Source of the DNA: Cryoendolithus antarcticus
Lineage: Eukaryota > Ascomycota > Dothideomycetes > Cladosporiales > Cladosporiaceae
Direction of reading: 5' to 3'
Assembly: GCA_002077065.1 (NCBI GenBank)
Contig: NAJO01000012.1
Span: 186,001 to 250,000, forward strand
DNA length: 64,000 nt
A model generated the notes under the pieces. It searched no databases, was not told where the DNA came from, and worked only from the letters and a program-made list of their open reading frames with translations. This document shows positions 33,319 to 41,689 of the stretch, piece after piece. Each line of letters opens with the position of its first letter. Positions within the stretch are counted from its first letter, which is position 1. A program made the translations under genes and the position numbers.

Positions 33319-34561
33319 ATGTCATTTTTCCTCGTCAGCCTGTTGGCATTTTGTCATGTCTGGCAAGCACTCGCAACAACTACAACGAGCGCCGTGCCAA
33401 TATGCTCGCGGCAGCCGTACAAGGCTATCCCACCGCTCTCTAGGTATACTCCGGCACTTGGCTTCTGTTCGAGCAAATACCCCTTGCCTACGTGCTCGGT
33501 CACAGTGACTGCCACCACCATCTCCTCGGTCACGAGCACCGTCTCCATCACCCCAAGCACGCGGACCGTGGTTGCTTCGACCCTACTCACCACTTCAACT
33601 ACTGGTACGACAAGTCTTGAGACGACAGCCGATACAACGACTGCGTCTGTCATGGTCACAAGTGTGACTACCATAGTCGTTGGAACCTCGAGTGTCACGA
33701 CTACAGTGTCTTCCACCAGCACTGTGGTACTGGTTGCAAAGCGAGGGAAATCACAGACTACAGCTGTGAGTAAAGACATCACTCACCAAGAGGACAGATG
33801 CTGATATAGGATAGGCCGCAATAGTCGCACGCGCAGACCCTTCGGCAAGTGCCTTGTCCTCACTCGCTGCCCAAGCCCGGTCCTTCATAAGCACAGCCTG
33901 CAGCTGTATCGAGAAGCCAGTACCGTGTGTCACGGTTACAGCCACGACCACACGCCAGTCCATATTTACACGCACGGCAACGTGCACGGCGACAGCTTCT
34001 GTTGTCTCGACCAGCGTGAGCAATGTCCAAGCGACTGCTACGTCGTTCATCACACAAATCATTTCGACGACAGTAACAGCAATAGCCACTGCAGACATCG
34101 CGACAACGATGACCCTCTCCGTTACAGCCGTCACAACTAAAATAGCCTGTGCCAATCCGACGCAGACGTTTGCCCTTCAAGTTAGCTCGGGTGGAAGCAA
34201 GGGGTTGTACCTCCACGAGGACGAATATGCTGATCTGCTCGCTGATCCAAATGTGGCCCCTCAAGGCTTTTATCTCGACAACGGCGTCCTGAAAGACACG
34301 GCGGGGCGTATACTCGTCGACTACACTTCCGGCACAGGGGGTGCTGAATACATATCGCTGCGAACCGCCGAAGAGGTCGCCACATACCATTATCTGGTCG
34401 CCACTTGTTCCATCACGTGTGACCAGTCGCTGTCGTGCGTCGCCGGCGACCTTACCAATTTCACGCTTTCTGGCAGCTTTCTGCTTTTTAATTTACCCGA
34501 GGACGGGGGAGAGGTTGGATTGACGGTTGTACCGCTGTGCTCTCTGCCGGGTGACTCATGA
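33319..34561 (+). CDS. Secreted Thr/Ser-rich protein with a C-terminal domain of unknown function
   Basis: 397 aa from two exons, 33319-33765 and 33815-34561, with a 49-bp phase-0 intron (GTGAGT...GATAG). The first ~20 residues (MSFFLVSLLAFCHVWQALA) are a clear signal peptide. Residues ~55-300 are dominated by Thr, Ser and Val, the usual substrate for dense O-mannosylation, and include two similar blocks starting SVTVTATT and VTVTATTT. The C-terminal ~120 residues are different: LQVSSGGSKGLYLHEDEY, GRILVDYTSGTGGAEYI, then paired cysteines (TCSITCDQSLSC). No hydrophobic GPI-anchor tail is seen. Cell-wall or secreted surface protein is the best description; an effector role is speculation. The ATG lies right before the signal peptide. 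Confidence 0.78.
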
Positions 34562-35669
34562 TATTGTGCTTGTTTCTGGGCAGTCGCAACTGAGCAGATC
34601 GTCCGTTTGGTGAGCACAGATGTGGGAATCCACAGCGGATGCGACATAAAAGAATGCGATACTGGGGTTTGTTTTGGATTCTTGGCTACATTGTCCTCTC
34701 AGCACTTTTCGTAGACTGCAGACATCGCGATGCGTACGCTATAGGCACAGGGAGTCGCCATAGGCTTAGTCACTAGAAGTATCCTGACGGAACGGTGACA
34801 AACACAACGGATTACATCCAAGAAACACCAGGCTCAGCCTGAGCAAACGAGTGCATCGAGCTTACAGTGATAGCATAGGTGCAAGAGCCGCTCAAGTGAT
34901 GCATTTGTAGCAGCACAGCTCTAGCGTTCAAAAGACTGAGATCTTGGGAGCAGCACAATCGGCTTCAGCAAAAGAGTTCAGCAAGCCGATCGTGCATACT
35001 GCAGGGCGGCTTGCTTTGTCGCTCATCGATATGTGTGGGACCAACGAGTCAAGGACATGCCACTGGTTGTGATAACATCCGTACCACGTGTCTGGCAGGC
35101 TCCGTGCCCGAATCCGAGCACCTGGATCCCGGCCCAGACCATGCTGAAGTCTGCAACATGGAGGGTTTCGTGAACGAACGTCAGTTGTTGCGCATCACAG
35201 CGAAGTAGACTTTAGTATATCGTCACCATGCTGGAGATGCTATAATCACCTCCACAACAATCAACAAATCAGACATCCCTTCGGAGACCGCGCCTCTTCA
35301 AGACTCGGCCATTGGCAGTTCCGAGAACGCCACGGCAGCCGGATAGAGCAATGCGTGGGCGTCGCACGCCAAAGTGGAGCAGCTGGAGTGCGAGTCGCTT
35401 GGCCGAGATCTTGCTTATCACACGCTGGACAGCCACGCAGGCGCGGCAGTCCCACGGTAGGTGTCATTGTCGTTCTCCTCTCTTTACGATTTATCCTCAT
35501 CGTCGACGTCCATGCTGCCGCCGTAGGACATGACAACGAGAGCGCTGCAAGGTAGCGCAATGTACACGCCTGGTGGATTTGACATCGCACAAGACGACGA
35601 GACACCACAGGAATATCCATGAGCGAGACTTGAACAAGGCGACGCTGGATACAGGGTGGAGAGGTTACG
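34562..35669. other. Intergenic region upstream of the Rhodopsin-domain gene
   Basis: About 1.1 kb with no gene I can support. The longest frame, 35261-35839 on the minus strand, overlaps the first exons of the downstream gene and has no recognisable features. Confidence 0.45.
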
Positions 35670-37028
35670 ATGGTACCGTTCGTGGTAGAGTCATGGATCT
35701 GGTTCAGTTGCGTTATGCTGATCGCACTGAGTCGATTGTATGCTTCTCGAGTCCACTCTTGAGTCTGCAGAGGGACTGACAATGCGCTCATAGCATCTCT
35801 CGGTACATGGCCCTGGGCAAATCGCTCAAGCACTTCCAAGCAGACGAATATGTCATGCTGGTCGTGCTCTGCTTCTACACGACCCTGATCGTTACGATCA
35901 ACCTCGTCGCAAATTCTTCGAGTAACCTACTTCCGCCTGGTTATGACACCTCCCACATCACTGCCGAGGATCGGAGACAACGAGTATATGGGAGCAAGCT
36001 TGTGTTGGTGGTGGAAGAGAGCCAGTGTGTGACTATCTGGGGCGCGAAAGCATGTCTGCTGATCATGTACTTGCGACTCACGACAATGCGGAAAGAGAAC
36101 ATTGCGATCAAAGTGCTCGCAGGCTACGTTGCAGGCACTTTCGTGCTCATGGAGATCCTATATCTCGGCGTATGGTGTCGCCCATTCTCAAACTACTGGT
36201 GAGGATTGAGCATACAGGACGTCACAAGATGTGTTACTGACGTGCTTTCCCAGGGCTCTTCCGACGCCAAACCCGCAATGTGACGCCGCTACAAATCACC
36301 TCATCACGAACGCAGTCTTCAACTTGACCTCCGACATCGCCATGCTTGCGATTGGCCTACCGATGTTCCTCCGCCTGACCATGCCTTGGACAAAGAAAGT
36401 ACCACTCATAGGCATCTTCTCCCTGGGCGTGTTCGTCATCGTGGCAGCGATCATGAACAAAGTCTACTCATTCGGCTCACCGTTCGGAAGCGAATGGGTG
36501 TACTGGTATGTGCGGGAATCTTCCACCGCTCTTATCGTGGCCAATCTTCCGTTCATCTGGCTGCTCTATCGGAAGCTGTTTGGTATCAGCGGCACAGGAG
36601 ATACAAGAATGGGTAGTCTGCATCACACTATCTCGATGGGCACTGCTCGAGGACGAAGGGCAACAGTGGATCCCATCGAGGGGCGGAAAATGTCAGATGG
36701 CACTGACCACGATCTCGAGGGCACGAACCCCCTCGATCGGATGCGCACACTTAGCGGGAGCATGACGTTCGAGGAGATGCTGAGGGTCGAGCGGGTTGTG
36801 AGCTTCAGTGAGAAGCCTGCGACACCCTATACGCATCCTGCGTTGTTCTACGGGTCGGGAGCTAGGAAGAACACAAGAGCTGAGAGTCCATTGGAGCATG
36901 CTATTCTGCGAGATAGCCTCGAGCAGGACACTGTGAGAAGAGGCTCCGAAGCGGAGCATCAGTATGCCAGGACGCCGGCGAGCTCGCAGGCGACTGGAAG
37001 TCAGAAGAGTCCGAGCTCGTTTGCGTGA
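35670..37028 (+). CDS. Rhodopsin-domain (SAT4-like) integral membrane protein
   Basis: 415 aa from three exons: 35670-35737, 35794-36198 and 36254-37028, with introns of 56 and 55 bp. Several hydrophobic helices are visible: WIWFSCVMLIAL, YVMLVVLCFYTTLIVTINLV, WGAKACLLIMYLRL, VLAGYVAGTFVLMEILYLGV, FNLTSDIAMLAIGLPMFL, IGIFSLGVFVIVAAIMN and LIVANLPFIWLLYRKLFG. The loops carry family hallmarks: FQADEY after helix 1-2, CRPFSNYW before the second intron, and NPQC shortly after it. The C-terminal ~150 residues are soluble, Ser/Arg-rich and probably regulatory. This large fungal family is named for its Pfam Rhodopsin domain; it is not an opsin (no retinal lysine motif recognised) and its function is largely unknown. 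The ATG at 35670 gives a short extracellular N-terminus and a first helix that would be lost with the later ATG at 35807. Confidence 0.83.
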
Positions 37029-37743
37029 GCATCAGGACGTGAACGAAGAATACGGAAACAGAAGTAGAGGGTATGCGAACCCAGACGCGCATGTGGATCT
37101 GCCTTGGTTCAAGTCAGTGGGACCGAGTTGCTGGCGCATTGGAAGTCACGTCTGGAAACCATATGAAGGGAACGCGGGAGAGGCCAAGAAGAGACTCGCT
37201 CGCGATTCGATCAAGCGAAGGCTGTGCTTAGACGACCGGATATCGCAGCAAATAGTCGAAGGTCGGGATCAGCGTCATTTTCACTGGGGAAAGGATTACT
37301 CAAGATCTCGAAGACTGCAGGGCAGCAAAATTACAAGACTGCACAGATTGCCGCGGAACACTAATTTGCGTACTGCAGTATGTAAGACCTGCGGAAGACG
37401 CCCATTGAGTAGTACCATGCTCAAAGCAGAGACATGCAGCTCAGGATCTGGCGGAAGATCGTCGAGGCGAATAGAGGCAGTATGCTCAAGGTCATCGACT
37501 GAGCGGCGGAGCAATGTCGGCGTCTGACTCCGCCGACGGAGTGAGAAAGACATCGGGATGATGCGAACAGGGAAGCAAGTGGCGCAGGGTCGGTCAATCA
37601 ATTTGATGACGGTTTTGTAGAGTTTCAGATACCCAGAGCGCGAATCGACGTCTGGACCAACGCTTACATCAAACCCGTTCCGAGATGATTGCTAGGCCTC
37701 TGACTGCGCTGCGTATATCGTAGCCATGCGGGACAGTCCTTTC
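37029..37743. other. Convergent intergenic region
   Basis: About 715 bp between converging genes. A plus-strand frame of 187 codons (36964-37527) overlaps the end of the Rhodopsin-domain gene out of frame and is most likely chance. Confidence 0.45.
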
Positions 37744-38361
37744 TTACTCGATAAGTCCCTCCCCCCTCAATCTCCCAATCTCCACCTCCCTCGCCTCACG
37801 ATTCGCATCATTCAGCTCCAGCCCAATCGACTCGTACTCAAACCACCCATCTCCATCCCCCTCGTCCTCCCCGCAAAACTCCTCGAAGTTCATATTAGCA
37901 ATCTCTAGGTTCACGAAGATGTCGTTCACCTCCTCCCACGGCACGCGAACCTTGTTGAAGCCCGTGACGCGCTCGCCACCGTCCTCGTCCTCCTCGGCGT
38001 CTTCATATCGATGTTCAAGAATGATAGCTGTGCCGTCCGCCACACCTTGATCGTCGATGATTAGGAACAAGCCAGCGTCGGTGTCTGGGCGTTGCTTCTC
38101 ATCGACACGATTGAGGTCTAGCATGTATGCCGCGATATCACTGATCGATGCACCGGTCCAGGCGTTGTCTTCCAGTGAGATTGGGATAAGAGTGGGATTC
38201 AAGGAGTCGGCTTCAAGTTCGTAGGCATTCCGTGATGTGATGACATAATAGTTTGCGGCTCCTTCAAGGTATTCCCAGTTCCGCAGTAATGTGAAGGCAA
38301 GGTTGAGGCGTTTAATGTTGTGCGGTGATGAAGGACAGGGATTAAAGATGAGGCCGGTCAT
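37744..38361 (-). CDS. Uncharacterised acidic protein, intact member of the ~205-codon family
   Basis: 205 aa, single exon, ATG 38361. It shares ordered motifs with the three broken copies at 25-28 kb: MTGLIFN start, LRNWEYLEG, ITSRNAYELEAD, LEDNAWTGASISDIAAYML, LFLIIDDQGVADGT, VRVPWEEVNDIFVNLEIANM and REVEIGRLRGEGLIE. The protein is acidic, without signal peptide, membrane segment or cysteine motif. The central LFLIIDDQG looks like a buried strand followed by a turn. I do not recognise a named family and give no function. Because it is uninterrupted, it is the best reference for reading the other copies. Confidence 0.82.
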   Translation of the reverse strand: MTGLIFNPCPSSPHNIKRLNLAFTLLRNWEYLEGAANYYVITSRNAYELEADSLNPTLIPISLEDNAWTGASISDIAAYMLDLNRVDEKQRPDTDAGLFLIIDDQGVADGTAIILEHRYEDAEEDEDGGERVTGFNKVRVPWEEVNDIFVNLEIANMNFEEFCGEDEGDGDGWFEYESIGLELNDANREAREVEIGRLRGEGLIE

Positions 38362-38733
38362 GATTCGTGATGGCTTAAGCGACGGTGTAAAGCATTAATA
38401 TCTTGATGGAGACGGCATGATTGAGGAACTGTGCACTTCTAGCTGCGAGTATTTACACTCACCATTGATGCTGCTCTACCTGGACTACGGAGATCGGCAG
38501 GCGGCCGTCGTCCTGCTGCCTGTTCTTGAGCTCTGCAAACTACGAATAGGGTCGCTCGTCGATGCTCAGTATCGACAAGCTGCAGGCAGGAAGCGGACAG
38601 TCACTAGAGAAGATTTCACCCAGCCTGACCAGATAAGCTAAATCATGAATTCTGGCGATGGAGAAAATCATGTCTGGTCGGTCGGCAACGATTGCCCAGA
38701 AAGAGCCTCTCGGTGGCCGGGATCTTAGCGGCA

Positions 38734-38740
38734 TATATAA
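38734..38740 (+). promoter_or_regulatory. TATA-like element
   Basis: TATATAA followed by gg, about 100 bp ahead of the ATG at 38839; a plausible core promoter for the small frame there. Confidence 0.3.
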
Positions 38741-38838
38741 GGTTACGGTCCGGTGAAGTTCCGTCTCTGCAGCAACTACAACTCCACCTCGACCTCGCTC
38801 CGAGACAGTGTCGCACGACACCGTACAATAACGAGGCA

Positions 38839-39150
38839 ATGCTCTTCGATCCATGCCAGTCCTCGTCATTGTATGCAGACCCGTTGCTGAAAACGATGTT
38901 GCAGAAGACGATGATGCTAGAGATGCACTCCGCAGCGCCAAAACGCCTCGACACGCGAGCCCCAGCCTCTTGTGAACCCACCAGCCCTGCACCCGCCCCC
39001 CAGTTCTCCGTATCACAATACCATTGTCGACACAGCCAAGGGCATATGGTCTCCATGGCAAACTATTCGACGAACCTACTCGCCATCGGTCCACTGTTGA
39101 CGAACAGATGGCTGGTGCGCTCCAATGTGGGTTTGCCGTGGGCAATATAA
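38839..39150 (+). CDS. Possible small gene, 103 codons, no known relatives
   Basis: An ATG in acceptable context (gaggcaATGctc) about 100 bp after a TATATAA opens 103 codons (MLFDPCQSS...) to a stop at 39150. Content is unremarkable, with a Pro/Ala-rich middle (PASCEPTSPAPAPQF) and no signal peptide. The opposite strand is also open here, so coding evidence is weak. It is listed because promoter element and frame coincide. Confidence 0.25.
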   Translation: MLFDPCQSSSLYADPLLKTMLQKTMMLEMHSAAPKRLDTRAPASCEPTSPAPAPQFSVSQYHCRHSQGHMVSMANYSTNLLAIGPLLTNRWLVRSNVGLPWAI

Positions 39151-39328
39151 TCTCGAGGCAAGTCGCCTGCAGCCAGCCGGTATCTCTCATTATCGTGATC
39201 TTCTTCTCAACTGTTACACTACCTCGTCACTCACTTAGAGGAGACGCAAGCTTCCTAATCGCTTCAAGTCACTGGCATTGTCTTCTTGAACCTCTTTGTC
39301 TCGGACAGTAACACTTACACTCGCTGCC

Positions 39329-41377
39329 ATGCGTGCTACGTGGCCGGCGGTAGCACTTGCGGCCGGAGGTGCAGCAGCACAAGGCATCACACACACGGTC
39401 TACACGACCACAACTGTCAGCGTGGCGGCATGTCCGGCACCCTCGACCTTCGCGACGGCTGTGAGCTCGTCACATACCCCGACCACAAGCAGCTCGACAG
39501 AATCCTCAGCTTCGACGACAAAATCAGCGACTTCAATGGCATCGTCGAGTTCAGCAGCCGCATCGGCATCGTCCACCGGATCCCTGACGAATGCACAACA
39601 AGTGGGGAAATCGACGTGGGGCACGCTGAGTCAGCCGACATTTCCCAAGTGGCTCGGCGCACCGAATGGGATCGAGTACCAAACCGCACCTTGGGGCAGC
39701 AACACCGTCAAGAACTCGGACGCGACGGTTCTTGGTGATGTTCCAGTCACGAACGTGACAAGACACTACGACTTCACAATTTCGAGAAGTCAAATCTCGG
39801 TCGACGGCGTCTTACGAGACACCATCCTGGTGAACGACCAATTCCCTGGCCCTGCGATCGAGGCAAACTGGGGAGACTGGATCGAAGTCGTCGTGCACAA
39901 TAACATTACCGCTCCCGAAGAAGGCACCGCACTACACTGGCATGGTATGCTGCAACGAGGCACTCCCTGGGCAGATGGTACGCCAGGTGATGCACAATGC
40001 CCACTCGCACCCGGCAAGTCTTATACCTACCGCTATCAAGCTGAGCTCTACGGGACCTCGTGGTACCACGCACATTACTCAGCGCAATACACCGGTGGCG
40101 TAGCGGGTCCAATGCAGATCTATGGACCATCTTCGCAGGACTATGATGTCGATCTTGGCGCCGTCATGCTTACCGACTGGAACCATGTGCCTTACTTCAG
40201 CATCGTCACCGACGTTGTGGGCACTGACTTCTCGAAGATCCCGCCTCGATCAGACAATCTCCTTATCAACGGCCGCAACAGCTTCAATTGCTCGCAACCG
40301 TCATACGATAACAGCACAGAGTGGCTGGGCAGCAATCTGAAATCCTCGATAAACTGGACTTGTGTGGAAGATGCACCCCTGTCTAAGTTCCAGTTCCAAA
40401 CTGGCAAAACGCATCGTCTTCGTCTCATTAATCATGGCGCGGATGGCGTCCAGAAGTTCTCGATCGACGGGCACTCTTTCACCGTCATCAGCATCGACTA
40501 CGTCCCAGTCGTACCCTACACCACGAATACAATTACTCTCGCAGTCGGCCAACGGACTGACGTCCTCGTCACTGCCAACAACAACAGTGCTAAATCCTAC
40601 TACATGCGCACCACCACCACTGGCGGCGATGCCTGTGGTCAGTCTTCGGCCAAAGAAGCACTCGCAGTCGTGTACTACAGCTCTGCCGATACCACCACAT
40701 TCCCGGCCTACACCTCGCCGGCAACACCAGCGAAAGACTGCGCCTCCGACCCACTCCCGAGTCTCGTGCCCTCCTACCCTCTCAAGCCCTCCAGCAACCC
40801 CTACCAACAAGACCTTACCCTCTCCCTTGGCCGCAACTCCACAGGGAACTTCGAATGGCAGATCAATTCGCAGACTTACCGGGCGAACTTCAACGAGCCC
40901 TTGCTCTACGACGCAGCAGCCGGGAACACCTCCAACACATTCGAAACGCAAGACAAGGAGAACCCGCTCTTCAACATCTTCGACTTTGGCTCGAACTCTT
41001 CGGTCTTGCTGAATATCACCAACAACACTCCCGTCGGCCACCCCTTCCATCTCCACGGCCACAATTTCTACGTCCTCGCCTCCGGCCACGGCGTTTGGGA
41101 CGGATCGTTGCTCGGCTCTGCCAACCCTACAAGAAGGGACACGCAGTGGATCGACGTTGGCGGATACGTCGTGCTGCAGTTCGAAGCCGACAATCCAGGC
41201 GTCTGGCCATTCCACTGCCACGTTGCTTGGCATCTGAGCGGTGGACTGGCAATCAATGTCGCCACGAGGACAGATGAGATCGTGCCGATTCCGAAGGGCA
41301 CGAGGGAGCAGACTTGTATTGATTGGGACGCATATACGAAGAGGGATGAGGTCGATCAGATCGATTCGGGATCATGA
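39329..41377 (+). CDS. Secreted laccase-type multicopper oxidase
   Basis: 682 aa, single exon, ATG 39329. A signal peptide (MRATWPAVALAAGGAAAQG) is followed by an unusual ~70-residue Thr/Ser/Ala-rich segment before the catalytic fold begins near KWLGAPNGIEY. All four copper-ligand motifs are present in order: HWHGML, WYHAHYSAQ, HPFHLHGHNF and HCHVAWHLSGG. The axial position after the last His is Leu, as in ascomycete laccases. Several N-glycosylation sequons occur. The enzyme takes four electrons from phenols or similar substrates and reduces oxygen to water, acting outside the cell. Possible roles are pigment polymerisation, detoxification or lignin attack; substrate cannot be inferred. A TTG at 39296 lies in frame upstream but is not a start. 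Mucin-like tails of this kind may tether the enzyme in the cell wall. Confidence 0.93.
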   Translation: MRATWPAVALAAGGAAAQGITHTVYTTTTVSVAACPAPSTFATAVSSSHTPTTSSSTESSASTTKSATSMASSSSAAASASSTGSLTNAQQVGKSTWGTLSQPTFPKWLGAPNGIEYQTAPWGSNTVKNSDATVLGDVPVTNVTRHYDFTISRSQISVDGVLRDTILVNDQFPGPAIEANWGDWIEVVVHNNITAPEEGTALHWHGMLQRGTPWADGTPGDAQCPLAPGKSYTYRYQAELYGTSWYHAHYSAQYTGGVAGPMQIYGPSSQDYDVDLGAVMLTDWNHVPYFSIVTDVVGTDFSKIPPRSDNLLINGRNSFNCSQPSYDNSTEWLGSNLKSSINWTCVEDAPLSKFQFQTGKTHRLRLINHGADGVQKFSIDGHSFTVISIDYVPVVPYTTNTITLAVGQRTDVLVTANNNSAKSYYMRTTTTGGDACGQSSAKEALAVVYYSSADTTTFPAYTSPATPAKDCASDPLPSLVPSYPLKPSSNPYQQDLTLSLGRNSTGNFEWQINSQTYRANFNEPLLYDAAAGNTSNTFETQDKENPLFNIFDFGSNSSVLLNITNNTPVGHPFHLHGHNFYVLASGHGVWDGSLLGSANPTRRDTQWIDVGGYVVLQFEADNPGVWPFHCHVAWHLSGGLAINVATRTDEIVPIPKGTREQTCIDWDAYTKRDEVDQIDSGS

Positions 41378-41689
41378 GCCGAAAGGAGAGAGATGGGGGT
41401 ACGGCGGAGTGAATTGGCGGATCAGCGGGCTTGTTTGGAGTTTTTCCAAAAGGCGTTAGACGGGAAACAGAATACCCATGGGTGTACGAATATTTTATGG
41501 CGGTGGCACTGTACGCCTGGGACTGGCAGAGACCATTACGATGGCTCTTGGAGGATCTAGATAGACAGCTTAGTGTAATGTACTGAATCCCAGAACACTC
41601 CAATTTACTCCATGAGACCAGGGTCTGATACTCGCCTAATACGCAAATATGTCTAGCCTTGCGCTGACTATGCCTCACCTTCCTGCAGC
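41378..41689. other. Convergent intergenic gap
   Basis: About 310 bp between the laccase stop and the stop of the next gene on the other strand; terminator and 3' UTR space, nothing else seen. Confidence 0.45.

Larger units (their letters stand above)
38362..39328. other. Divergent region between the small acidic gene and laccase
   Basis: About 970 bp. It should hold the laccase promoter on its right side. It also contains a TATA-like element and a possible small gene (listed separately). A 216-codon minus-strand frame (38540-39190) overlaps that candidate and looks random. Confidence 0.4.

Noticed and set aside
36964..37527. 187-codon plus-strand frame after the Rhodopsin-domain gene
   Set aside because: Begins inside the last exon in another frame; Arg/Ser-rich random composition.
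38540..39190. 216-codon minus-strand frame
   Set aside because: No domain, signal peptide or family likeness; it overlaps other frames and the laccase promoter.
40301..41233. 310-codon open frame on the minus strand
   Set aside because: Fully antisense to the laccase, whose copper motifs prove the plus strand; codon bias of the real gene keeps the other strand open.
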